Assembly (NCBI GenBank): GCA_037447655.1
Contig: JBBHKE010001644.1
Location: 61,083-125,082, forward strand
Origin: Zygnema cylindricum
Lineage: Eukaryota > Streptophyta > Zygnematophyceae > Zygnematales > Zygnemataceae
Length of the DNA: 64,000 nucleotides
Reading direction: 5' to 3'
Notes under the pieces: model-generated
Database searches by the model: none
The model's input: the letters and a program-made list of their open reading frames with translations, nothing else
What the model was told of the DNA's origin: nothing
Shown here: piece by piece, positions 1 through 12,300 of the stretch
Layout: each line of letters starts with the position of its first letter
How positions within the stretch are numbered: the first letter of the stretch is position 1
Made by a program: the position numbers and the translations under genes

Positions 1-241
1 TACAGGCTGTCAAGACTGTCAGGTTAACATGGTGAATTTTGAAAGAGCTTAAAGACAGACAGGGATAAAAATCTAATTTTTGAATTGAACATATTGAAAA
101 AAAAATCAAATCGTAGTCAACCACGTATTAGCTGCCTTCTCTTTTCAAGTAAAAAGCAAATATCAGCGAAAACAAACTGGTGCTCAAGTGGCAAAGAATT
201 CAATACAAGAAACACCGTATCAAAGAAACTCAATTACTCAC

Positions 242-1163
242 TTCTTTGCCTTTACTGTGATCTTCTTTTGACTCTGAGCCACCCGGAGCTTCCCACTTCC
301 AGCTTGTCCCAACATTCCATAACCTTCTCCAATACCATCACCTGCATGAAAAACCATTCCATAAACAACCATCGAACCTCCCAAAATTTCCCATTTTGTT
401 CTTGTCCCATGACAACCACAAAATTTGCGACAAGACATAGCCTGATTGGCTGGCTACGCCTCTTATCCCTCTTCATAACATAATAAATGTGTTATCTTAG
501 TATTAAAAAGACCTAATACCATCTGAATTTGTTACTCCATTAAAAAGCCAAAAAGACAGAAAGTCTAATGTGTATCTTTCCCCTTTAGACTCCGTTGAAT
601 TTTTGCCACATGCAAACCTATCTGTTAACAACTACATTAAAAGAACAGTGAACCTTCCTAAGTGTACAAAAGCTATTTAAAGACTATATTTAAGCCCCCG
701 GCAATGTCTAACACACATGTTCGAAATGTACTTGCAATTATCTTGAAATTATCTAAAATGTTTAAATCGATGGTTTTAACATATGTTAAAATGGCGGAAT
801 TACAAAAAAGGATACATAGAAAAGGAACGATTGCTCATAATCCTGGAGTAAAAACGGCCGGCTAACTAAAAAGGAAATCCACGAAAGAAATCGCAACAGA
901 GCCCTTTCATTTGACAGACGCTGTGCATAACCCGATTCATTCCTCTTCCCTCTCCCCCCTCCCTCTCCCTCCTCCCTCCCTCCTCTCCTCATCCATCCAT
1001 CCATCATCATCATCCATTCCATCCCACTCCATCATCATCATCCATCATCATCATCATCATCATCATCATCTCCCTCCCTCCTCCTCCTCCTCATCCACTC
1101 CATCATCCATCTCGTAAATCATCCATCATAAATCATCCTCATCATCCATAAATCGTCCATCCG

Positions 1164-1196
<33 letters not shown>

Positions 1197-4100
1197 CCTC
1201 CCTCCTCCATCATCATCCATCCGTCATCCATCCATCCATCCATCCATCCATCTCATCATCTCTCTTCCCTCCCCTCTCCCTCTCTCTCTGTCCCCCACTC
1301 TCTATATACGTGTTTTTCTAGCATGAAGGACTTATCAAAGTCCAGTAAATCTTTTCCCATGACTCCTTTAACCTGTCCATCTCCTTGGCTAAACCCTTGA
1401 GATACATACCAAGTGAGCTCTCCTCAGGGATCCCAAATTGCATTCGGTTCGCCAGTTTCCTCATGTCTGTCATCGCATACCTAGTACCGCAAAAAAAAAA
1501 ATGGGTTACTATAATAAAACGATTTTTCCTCTAAACTTAAGATTTGACAAGCAAGCAGGTATTTGTACGCAAATCATTAACTCTAAAAGCACCGTCCGTG
1601 ACTTGAAAAGAAACGCAAAAACCTTCGGTTTTTTTACCCAAAACTGGAAGGATACATGTGCGATACACCAAACACAAACGCTGCAACAGTGTATTCTTCT
1701 AGAAACTGAAAAAACTTTTCTGGCTCAGATGAAAACAACACAAGAATGAAACAAACGTTTTGTGAACCTAGACAAACATGTTGCATCGGAGGGCACAGCA
1801 GAAGAGACTTGTTAAAATCATGAGGCAAGAAACATGAGGAAAACAAACCTCACCTTTCCTTCTGCTTTCGAAGTCGCAGTCCACCTCTCTTTTTCTTTGG
1901 ATCAGCATCAGGGACCGGAAGAGGCTTCGGTTGCTTTGGAGGCGGAGGCTCTTGCCATTTATCAATTTTTCGTTTTATTTCGTCCCGTAAATTTTTCCCA
2001 TGATTGCCCCCTGTGTCACTTCCTGCTGCGTCAACTCGGGCAGACAAACTGCATTTTCCGGCTACTAACCTACAGGCCCTCATTCTAAGAGCCGGAGGAG
2101 TACTCTGTACAATTTCACTGTTGAATATGAACCCCGTATGTTGATGAGTGGTGGCCATGGAAAAACCTGCAAGATTTTTCTTCTTTGCACCTAAAACGAG
2201 GACATTTGCAGCAGGCATATTTGCTAAGTTTGGAAGACCTCCAGCCACTCCCATTAACTGGGCGGCAATGGCACTCCCAACTATGGCTGAAAGGTTGGGG
2301 GCAATGGATCCCATACGGCTTTCTACAAAAGCAAGAACCAGTTTTTTTGATTCGTCAAGATCAAGCGCCCTATCACAAGCCTCGAGAGTCTTTTGTAGAG
2401 TTTCATCAGGTAGAGGTTTCCCGTTCGTGGTTGAAGCAGTGACTGATACCACCATGATAGTTGCAGAAGGAAGAAGGCCTTCCAAGTCCACCAGTGTCAG
2501 GTCCATCTCATTCCCAATTTTTTTAACCACACGTGCATAATCTATGGGATGAAGCACAAGTGACTCAAGCTCTGGAAACTTAAGACGATACTTGTCGCGA
2601 ATGAAATTGTGAACCACTGCAATCTCATTATCAATATCGACCATGAGCTGGTTGCAATCAACAATTAGCTGATAGTTAGGGTCTTCTAAGCCCACAAACT
2701 CCACTTTGGACAACTCGTTATTTCCTCCTTCCATAGCCTTGTTGACTTTCTGCAATACCAAGCAAAGATTAGTAATTGAACATGCTAGGTTGTTCATAAT
2801 GGATAGGAAACCAGCTTCCCATTTGCTGTATCTCAAACAGATGCAAGCCTCCATACTTAGAGCATTTTATAAAAATCAAACAGGTATGCTTTTGGGAGAC
2901 TTTTTAGAAAATTGAAACTGGTATGCTTTTATTGCAAAATTCATCACAGCCTGCTCTTGAAGGCAGCAAAGCGATTACAACTTGAGTTGCATGTTGGAAT
3001 CAGTGTGGGTTTGGGACACAAATTTTTCATCTTTTCTTATCTCTTTCTTTGCAATAACATTTTTGGATCTTCTCAATCATATCTAACTCGGAAATAATGC
3101 CCAACTGAAGTTTTTTTGAATATTGAAATGAATGAGCACCGACGACTAAGAAGCAACGCCAGCTGCCACCAGCATTTCATAAACTTTAAACTCCCTATAC
3201 AGAGTATATGACACTCGTAATAGAAAATCCACAATCTTTTATCCTGAAAAACTAAGAATATTTGACAAGGCACACCATGTATCGTTACTAGAGTAAACAA
3301 CACTATATCAGTGCCCAAATTCGAGCTCTTGAACCTAAACTGTTATTGATAAAACTAATCGTTGTTTTCTTAGCGGCAATTCTTTAAACAGTTCAGAATC
3401 AACCACGCCATTTGAAACTGAAATAGAACTAATAACACTAAAATAAACAAAAAGCTAATAATTTGTTTACTCTAATAAATTAATGATATTTGCAGAAGGG
3501 CATCTGTCACATATCTGCCAAGCTGCCAAAACTAAAGGGTGATATAAACATATCATCAGATTGTGAATTACATACAATCTTCAATCTTCCTTGTCTAAAA
3601 ACTGCGAACATTTTGTTCAGCCACACCTTGCCAAATTGCATCCTGAACAGGAACGCGTATTATACAAAGTCCAATTGACGTACTGTAATTATTGTTACAT
3701 GGTGTTGCAAGTTATAAGAACTTGCTATGTCGCCCTTGTATAAAAAACTACCCGCATGATCTCATGGTAACTAGCTGATAATACAAAGTTGCATACATCT
3801 CCAATTCACATATTGTAATTATTGGCACATAATGGTGCAAGTTATAAGGAATTGCTATGTGGCTCTTGTAACATAACAAAACTACCTGCATCTGATGTTA
3901 ACAAGCTGATTATACAAAGTTGCATACAATCTCCACTTAACACATTGCGATTATTATTATTACATAATGATGCAACTTATGCTCTTGTACAAAAGGTTAC
4001 TCAGCATGATCTCATGGTAATGAACTAATTGTACAGATCCAATTCACGTATTGCAGATTGTACATAGTGGTGCAAGTTAAAAGGAATTGCTATGCGGCTC

Positions 4101-4925
4101 TTGTAACATGAAAAAATACCTGCATGATCTCATGGTAACGAGCTGACTTTTGCAGCTTTGCAACAGAATCGAGATCATCGTAGTTGAGCGCTTCAATGTC
4201 AAGCATGTCATCATCGGCATCTCCATTACCTCTTTCATCCTCCACATGCTCCTGCAGAACCCGGAGACCTGTTCAGATGCCGCCATAGGTTAAGTGCGCA
4301 CAAATTACAACGCACAGTCAGAACCTCCATGGGAAGGTTTCCAAAAATACACACATAATCTGGAAGAAGGTATCCCTTAGTCAAACCTCCATCTGAAGGT
4401 TTAAAAAAATATACACATAATCTGGACGAAGGTGTCCCTTGGTCAAAATTTCCATCTGAAGGTTTCCAGAAATACACACAATCTGGAAGAAGGTGTTCCT
4501 TAGGCAGGATGTGGTATGCCAGTTGCACCAAGATAAAAGTTATCTTACCTCATTTCGGTCCTCATTGTCTGAAAGATCGTCGAGATCGGCTAAAAAAGAG
4601 TCGGCCAAAGTTGCCTGTACAAAAAAAAAAAGAAAAAAAGAAAAAAAAGGCACCAAAAGGTTTCTATCAATTTATTTTATGTAGAAAGAGGCTGAGCTCA
4701 TCAAACTATGCATACGGAAAAGGCCAAAGCTTAATGAGCAGTCAACATCCTTCCAAAACGACTCCTCCCAAGAGCACTACCACGAACACTGCTCACAGAG
4801 TGATTTTTTTTTCATTATTATTATTATCCTCCCATCTTCTCTTTCCCTGCACGATTTCAGCAGGCAAATCAAGAGGATAGGACGACCCTTGACAAGTGTA
4901 TTTGCTTTTTTGCACAACTGACCAT
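242..4925 (-). CDS. PRP31: PRP31 pre-mRNA splicing factor (3' end outside window)
   Basis: U4/U6 snRNP protein needed to assemble the U4/U6.U5 tri-snRNP in the nucleus. Exons I can join on the minus strand are 4549-4614, 4120-4251, 1854-2749, 1410-1480 and 242-341. All have GT-AG borders and compatible phases. The first starts ATLADSFLADLDDLSDNE, as in plant PRP31, and needs an ATG from an upstream exon. A tentative one is ATG followed by GTCAGT at 4923-4925. The 896-bp exon holds the NOSIC/Nop domain: ATIMVVSVTASTT, SRMGSIAPNLSAIVG, then KWQEPPPPKQPKPLPVPD and the basic KKKRGGLRLRK. The next exons carry YAMTDMRKLANRMQFG and GEGYGMLGQAGSGKLRV. About 422 residues are present out of roughly 490-500 in the family; the C-terminal exon lies left of base 1. 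The first codon and exon are the only weak points. Confidence 0.93.
925..1270. repeat. CATC/CCTCC microsatellite in PRP31 intron
   Basis: Plus strand shows runs of TCATCATCATC, CCATCCATC and CTCCCTCC over about 330 bp, between PRP31 exons 242-341 and 1410-1480. In the gene's own sense it reads as purine-rich GATG/GGAGG. Open frames through it (poly-His, poly-Ser) are by-products of the repeat. Confidence 0.9.
3338..3482. mobile_element. Degenerate copy of the CACCGTGAATCGC inverted-repeat element
   Basis: Aligns by eye with the inner part of the element at 12,961-13,182: TAATAAAACTGATTG-like start, CAATTCTTTAAACAGTT, ACTAATAACACTAAA and TTTACTCTAATAAATTA. The terminal repeats have decayed. 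It lies in the PRP31 intron between exons 1854-2749 and 4120-4251. Confidence 0.55.
3660..4140. repeat. About four tandem copies of a ~110-130 bp unit containing an exon edge
   Basis: Landmarks recur at about 3681, 3813, 3941 and 4050 (TGTAATTATTG...TGCAAGTTATAAG) with ACCTGCATGATCTCATGGTAA about 75 bp later. In the rightmost copy that landmark is the real 3' end and splice donor of PRP31 exon 4120-4251 (reads HEIMQ then GTATTT). The other copies carry decayed versions of the same exon edge downstream in the intron. Confidence 0.8.
4325..4505. repeat. Three tandem copies of a ~63 bp unit
   Basis: CTCCATSTGAAGGTTTCC...AATACACACATAATCTGG...GAAGGTGTCCCTT recurs three times with point differences, in the PRP31 intron just upstream (gene sense) of exon 4120-4251. 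Confidence 0.85.
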
Positions 4926-6373
4926 TTCTTGTCGGACTTCTGTGAGTGTTTTCTTCTAGCCTTGCTCCTTGGTTGTATTAGGCTTGGGGGCAAAAAAAAA
5001 AAAATCTAACCTTCTCAATATATATACTTTTCTGGTTCAATTCCCTTCCTTCTGCAAACAGCTTTATTCCAACCAAGTTCATGAAAACATATGCAAACCC
5101 CTAGGATTTGCTATTTACTCACCAACACAGTACAGTACAGTACTGTACTGTAGTGACAGTTGATTTAAATTTTAAAGGGAGCACATGTGAAAAGTGAATG
5201 ACAGTTTTTTTGTTACAGGATCTTATACGCATCGTATACTATCTGAGTGACGTCATAGTTTGTCGCTGTGGCCATTTTGTCAAAACCTTTTCAGGTCAAG
5301 GGAAGCGACGAGTTTATCCAGCAATTTGTCGTTTAGCGCAGCGTAACTGTGCTACAGTCCAAAATACTGAAAATAGCAATGTCCTACACTTCTGTGGGCA
5401 AGGATATGAAATTTTACGCATACCCTTCTAGTCTGTGTGGCCTCCTGAAAGTTTTATGTTCATTTCATAGTTCAAAAGTAGGTGACAATACATCCATATA
5501 ATATGCTTATTGTACGTAAATTTTACAATACTACAGTACCTTAAGACCCATATTGTATTGGCCGCAAAATGAATTAAAATAGTAACAGGGTTGAGTTGCA
5601 CATGAAATAGTAACAGGGTTGAGTTGCACATGGTTCGACAGAGAATTAAACGTCATGTCTAAATTTGAAAAAAAAAACGGACAAAAAAATCTTTTTCTGT
5701 GAGTTTTGAGCGACTTTTATTTAAACCGTCAGATTTGGACGATCTGACGGTCGTTGATGAAAGTATCGATCTAAGAAGATCACATGAAAAGCCCATAACA
5801 CAACTTACGACAGGACTATCGTCAGATTCGTCCGCGGGTTTTTTTTTTTCCTGGTATTTTTGATTTTTTTTCCCGCGCAATGTCATCCTACGTCGTGTCA
5901 GTTCGCTAAAAAATTTCGTTCGGCGGCGTGCGCTGTACTATGAGCATACGTTAGATTCGTACGCTCGTACAGGGGTGTGCACAGCACACACCCATACAGT
6001 ATGCCTACGTTGAGCGAGTTTTGTGCCAAGCTTTGTGCGCCTACCAAAGGCCTACCATAAAAACGCCTACTTTTGAACTATGGTTCATTTCTTTTTTCCT
6101 CGTGCTTATCGCCCCGTCTCCACATAAATATCATCATCATACGTCATTGTAGGTCACACGGATATTACAGTACAGTGCTTTCACTTTTACTGTTTTACAG
6201 TACAGTACAGTCGAACCGAATACGTCATCGTAGGTCACACAGATAGTACTTTCTACAATTTACACTTTTACAGTACATACAGAAGCCCTAATTTGAATGA
6301 AAGGTTTCTTCAAAGCGTCAAGCCTCTCCTCACACCCTTAGGAGCTGCCTTCCACCTACAGAGTCACGTTGCC
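4926..6373. promoter_or_regulatory. Divergent intergenic region between PRP31 and the SET gene
   Basis: No coding region recognised. It should hold both promoters, since PRP31 runs left and the SET gene runs right. Visible structure: a 27-bp direct repeat (AATAGTAACAGGGTTGAGTT...) at 5578-5632; a palindromic ACAGTACAGTACTGTACTGT run near 5130-5150; two copies of ACGTCATYGTAGGTCACAC near 6142 and 6222; and repeated TACAGTACAGT strings around 6168-6200. No clear TATA box was chosen. Confidence 0.5.
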
Positions 6374-9300
6374 ATGGCCGCTAGTTTGGGATTGGCTCCG
6401 TCTTCTCTCGCGACTGGCCCTTCCGCTTTATTTGAAAATAGCAAAGGAAATGGAGCGTTCGGTCAAAGTGAAGGAATATCATTTTTTGCTGGAAACTCAT
6501 TTCAAGGAGTAAGTCTCCGAGGGCAAGATAAAGGGCTCAGCTGGAATCGCCGGGATGATTTTTCAGGTAACCATAATGTCTCTTGTATTTTTCGTACCTT
6601 TATTGCATTTGCACAAGAAACACACAAATGGAGCTTGCTGGGATTCCATATCCTTCGTCCTGTAATTTCAAGCGCTTTAACTGTCACAGGATAGTTTTTA
6701 GGATAGCTTCCATCAGATTTTCTCTTGTTATATCCTCTTCCATCATCATTCCTCAAGTTGAAGATGTTATTTTAGAGCACCTTTACTGTCCAGCTGATGT
6801 TTGAGTTTATAGGTTTTTTCCTGCATTAAGTGCTCTTTATTTCAGCAGTTTCCTTTTTGGTCTACAATTTCTTTCTTTTTTATTTCAAGGGATGCGACTA
6901 TCGCTTGCATGTAATGACATTCTAGTCAATTTTCCTTGTCAAGTTATTGTTCACCAAGTTCTGGTACCATAATTTGCATGCCTTTGATGACATAATTTTT
7001 TTTGTACCAAGCTAGATATTTTTCTCCTAAATGCTTTAGCATTTCTTTCCAGAATGTAGATTGGTGTAGCAACTTGTACTAGCACAATCAAATTACCTTT
7101 TTGTGTCTCGAGTCACACTTGTTTAACAGCGATAAGTTCCTCACACAGGGCCTTGAACTCTAATTGTTTATTTGATCACTAATAACGAGTCAAATGGCCG
7201 ATACCGTCAGACATTGTTTGGATATTAAGGAATAATTTTCTGGATTGTTGAATGTGTTCAAAGCTAAAAAAAAGACTTAATTGAACAAAACATTTCCTGC
7301 ATCTTTCGTGACGTAAAATTGCTTAAAAAACAAAAAAAAAACGATTTCGGTTTTTCTTAATAGTACGTCAAAGTGCTTTACTTTGTGCGTGTATTGTACA
7401 AGCTAAAAGCTCTTTTCTTTAACAAGGGGCGAATCTACTTCTTTTACAAGCTAAAAGCTTGTCAGACACGTTATGTGTACTCATACTTTATGTCTATCAA
7501 GTGTACTTCATGTATGCATTATATTTACTTTATGTGTACGTACGTGTACTTTCTGTATAAATAAAGTCCAACTCATAGTAAATTTTCTGTTCATTTTGTA
7601 CAAAAGTGATTGCCTGTCAGTTCAAATCGACGGGCAAAAGAAAGTACCGTTGAACCACCAACTGTGGTTCAAATACTGTGTTCTTAGAGGCAATTTTTGC
7701 ATCAGTATTGAAACATTGAGCCAACAACTCATCGTTTTTTTAATTCTGGCCCTTCTCATTTTGTCATTGTACGTATTTCTTATGAATGGGACGTTACCGC
7801 TAAACATTAGCATATCATGTCCTCCTTCATTCAATGAAGATAAAGAAAATATGTTTGCGCAAGAAAAAGAAATGTTGTGGATATCATGTTTCACCAGAAT
7901 TTTGACGCATTATATCCAAAAATTATAAACCGAGTTGTCCAGTCAAGTAGACTTCATTTGCGTGTGCTTCAAGCATGAAATTAAGCCACTTGCCAGTATA
8001 ATTACACCTAGAACAAGGACCACTTTGTTGTAAAAATTAAACGGATTTGACTGATATTGCCATCACACCTTCCTGTGTACTTGTTACTATGGTGATCTGA
8101 TCAATCGCTCCGTCCTTTTTGTTACTTGTTTGACTTGTGCTGCTTTGCATGCCACACGACTGTTCTGTGCAGGACGTCAGGTGGCAGTTTTAAGAAGTCC
8201 AAGTACATCATCATCCTTTGAATTAAGGGCGTCATCCCTGAGTACCACCCCCAATATTATCTCAAGCCTTGCTACTGACGAAGAGCAGGTATTGATAGCT
8301 TCAGGAATGTATGATTGATTTTACTTTATCGTTACTCTAATACCTTCCATGGTATGGAAGGTATTAGAAGATTTTGGAAGGTGTGGAAGGTATATAGGTA
8401 TTCCAGCTTCACAAATGTTTAATTTAGTTTACGTTATCTTTACTCTTTAATACCCATGATGGTTTAATCCCCATCATTCCATTTTGTTAATCCTGTCTAT
8501 GCAGAAGAAGTTTTATGCCACTAATGTTTTTAATGCAACAACACTTTCTAAAAAGGTTAACATTTGCACGACTGACATAATTTTTATCACTGTTTGCAAG
8601 TTAGCATTCTTGGTTTTTGATCTGAGTATTTCATTCTAACATCAATTTTGCAACTTTGCAACGGGGACAATTTTCTGAAGTTGTAATTATAGTAGGAATA
8701 AATGTTGTACATCCAGTTCACCTCTTGGGAGGATGGCATGGACTCATCTAAATTATTCTTATTAGAAAATTATTGTAGTTCTCCTATTCCTGGCTGTGCT
8801 TGGAAGTTTTCATGATTGTACGTAAAGAAAAAACCACTTTAAGGGTCATTTAAGTTATCAGTAGCACTTTATTAGCAACAAGCTTAAATATTGGCCCAAT
8901 CCTTGAGTAGCAAGAGTGTTTTTTCATATTTTCGCCGTACCATGCTAAACCATAACTAGAATTCTCCATATATGACTTATTGTTTTGTTCAAGATAAAAA
9001 GGAAGAGCTCTAACGAAACTGCATGATATCCTGTTCTTTTTTGTTCTTTTTTGTTCTTTTTTGTCCTGTTTTTTTTTTGTCGCTGGCCCAGCTGGTGCCT
9101 TTAGATCCAGACTTCTATCGTATGGGTTTTGTTCGAGATGTCCGAGCATATGGAGTGGAGTTCAAGGAGGGCTCCAAAGGAGTGGGCGTCTATTTTACAA
9201 GCGATATTCCATTTGTTAAAGTGCCTCTTGTATGTGGCCTGTCTGAGACCAACCATGAAACTGTTTGTCATTTGATGAATTGCCATTTTGTTATTTTCTT

Positions 9301-12300
9301 GTCAAGACAACATTTCTTTCTCTCTTTTGACTGATAGACTCGCTGGCTGCACCAATGCTCCGTTTGCTTGGTTTATTGTAGGAGTATTTAATGTTTGACT
9401 ATAGTTTATACAGTGAAAAGTTTTGGTTGGTGAATACTGCAGTCCAATTTTATCTGTTAACATGACTAGACTGGACCATACTATGCTTTCGTGCCAATGT
9501 TGTGATGTCTAGACATGTTTTAAAATGGACCACAGTTAGTTATTTTCCATGTTATTTTCCATTTGCATGATGTGCTAGTAGTAGATTGAGGTGTATTAGG
9601 GTGCAGATTGAAGTTTGCCTGGACTTCAGTTTACTGTTAGTCTCAGATTAGTATGAATAATTTGTTTTTGGCTTCTGCAGATATTTTAGTTCCACTATGT
9701 CTGTAGAGACCAATTATGGTTGATAATTGATGTTTTTCACTGTAATCAGTTTTGCCATACAAATGTTAGGTACCTGATATTTTACACATACACACGAAAT
9801 TGTGTGGACTATTGTGTTCATTTCAGTATGTGAACTACAAACATACACAATAGGTCCTCTTTTGTCAGGTGTAGTAAATGCACCCGACTAAGTCTTTTGT
9901 TTTTCTCTCTTATTCTTTTCAACCATTGAGTTTCAGTCTCTGTATTTTCTTCTGTGCCTATATGTTCTTATAGGATGCATGTGTTTGTTTACTTATTTTT
10001 ATCGCTGGCGCAGACAGTGTTAGAAATCCCTGCAGAATTGATGGTGACCGTAAGCAAGGATCCTCCGTGGATGTTTCGCCCAGACTTTTTACCGATGGGA
10101 GATCCTCTTTTTCCAGTCATTGACTCGACTGTTGCAGAAGTGAGTATCTTGTCTGCTTTGCCACCTGACTTGGGCTTTTCATAATTCGCAAGCCAGTAAT
10201 ATTCTTTCTAGACTTAGGCAGCCGCGTTTCAAGCAGAATACACTGTGAATCGCTATTGGCGTTCATAACACTAATTTGGTGCTGGTTTTTGTTTGGCCCC
10301 TGAACATAAAATAGCGTTAATAATACTGATTTTTTTTCTGACGCTAATTTTGAAAGCTGTTGAAAACCGCTCGTGTCGTTTTGACGTAAGTTAGAATAAA
10401 TAACACTAAAATAAACGCCACGCTAAATATTTCTTAATGCTTATAGCGATTCACGGTGTTTTCTACAGTCTGGAAGATACTCATGCAGGTCATTGTCGTG
10501 CTTAGGAAGTTAGCAAGTTGAATCTGGTGGATAATTCTGACATTGATACTAACTGGTTGAGGTGACACTTAAAAAGCTAAAGTCTTGCCCATCAAAAATC
10601 ACGTTCAAGATACATAAAGGAGGAAAGTTTGCTCCTTAAGGGCCTTGTGCATTTTTTTTTGTATTATTGGAAGAGTACTTTGCAATGCAATAGGTCTTTG
10701 TTTATTGTTTCACACAGTCAACTAAGTTGAACCATTGGTGTTATTGCCGTCGCTTCTTTATGCCATTAGAAATTCTTCTCGAACATGTTTGTGTCCACTG
10801 CTGTCAAGCTTGTGACTGTGAGCGTTGGGCTCTTATCTTCAATTCTTCGTTTAACTGTAAGGAGCTTTTGGGGCCTTTGCTTTTGCTGTACAGACAGATT
10901 GGGATATACGTATGGCCTGTATGCTTCTGTTAGGTGTATATCAAGAAGACAATTTTTGGCATTATTACAGCGACTTTTTGCCACCATTGGAAGAGTGCAC
11001 TTCACTACTTCTTGCCACAAAGGTATTTAAACTTCTACTTTTTAAAGGTATTTTTTCTGTCTCATGCAACGTATAATCACAAACTCGTAAATGTGCTGCG
11101 TTATATGGCCTTTTACTTGTCAAGGATGCCGACTCTAAGGTAAGTACTAGTTTAGGAAGGCTACATTGGAAAGTGACCGGTGACTTATAATTGATAACCG
11201 CACGATTGTCGGTTCCTGTGGAATTTCCCCGACAAAGGAAACGAGTGAGCTAACAACTGAAATTTAGTCTTTTTTTATAGAGGATCTCTTTTTGGGAATT
11301 TTGTAGAAGTGTCATTCCTTTTGTGTCCTTTTGTGACAGTGATATGTCACAATAATATGTGATGGTGACTATGGAGAACTCCCCTAATCTGCTTGAATAG
11401 CTGTTTAAAAAATACTCTTGAATGGGTGTGACGTGACAGGAAGAGCTTTCAGAGTTGCAAGATTCATACTTGGAACAGTACATGGCTGGGCAACAGACTC
11501 GTCTGGAGGAGTTTTGGGCAAAGCATTGGGTGAGTAACAGAATAATTATACAATACGTGATTTCTGTCACAGAAATCACAGAAATCACACAGCAATCACA
11601 GCAATCACAGAAATCGTACAGAAAACTGTACAAATCGTGAAGTTTTCTTTTACGATTACTGCGATTACTTGCCAGTAACGCTATTAATCGGGTATATGTA
11701 ATTACCCTATAAGCAGTCAAATCTTGAGCGTTTTTTATACACTACTGTGTGGTGGACCTTCCCAATCTATTCTTATCGTGGCAAGAAGTATCGCTTCTTG
11801 TTCGAGATGTCTTGATGTTAAGCCCTTGAAATTCAGAAGCTCGAACGCAACTTATGGTATTCATATCGACATCATAAATGTCTCAGCATTTTTTAAACAT
11901 CGGTTCCTTTCATTGTTTGTTACTTTTTATCATTTTAAATTAGTTTAGAGCTTCAAATAATATTTGTCAAGTTCTTCCTGTTTATGCTCTTTGCCAATGG
12001 TAGCTACCAACTCGCGATTTAGTTGGTATGACAGGGGAATTGCATAATCGAGTTTTTCCCTCGTTTTGTGGGTTTTTGTATAGTTGGGTAATTTTATGTA
12101 CGGTTACTCACATTTTACCCACAAAACACGGGTAAATTTGGTAGTGTATCACCCCTACGAGTGTGCGCCGCTCTATCTTTGCCAGTTTCCTTCTTATCGT
12201 CTGATAGAAGGCATGTAATGACAGGATTCTCCAAATGTCCCTCTCAAATTGCAACGAATTTGCAGCGGCAAGGAGCAGTTTAAGTGGGCTGTGGCACAAA

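Noticed and set aside
911-1117. Ser/Pro and poly-His frame
   Set aside because: Product of a CATC/CCTCC microsatellite in a PRP31 intron.
2148-2540. Plus-strand 130-residue frame
   Set aside because: Antisense shadow of the PRP31 coding exon.
2750-2854. N-terminal extension of the large PRP31 exon up to base 2854
   Set aside because: A TATTGCAG acceptor at 2750 and the PRP31 family alignment (HEIMQ followed by KVNKAMEGG) place it in the intron.
5578-5632. CRISPR-like direct repeats
   Set aside because: Only two adjacent 27-bp copies with no spacers, in eukaryotic intergenic DNA. Other tandem repeats here also lack spacer structure.
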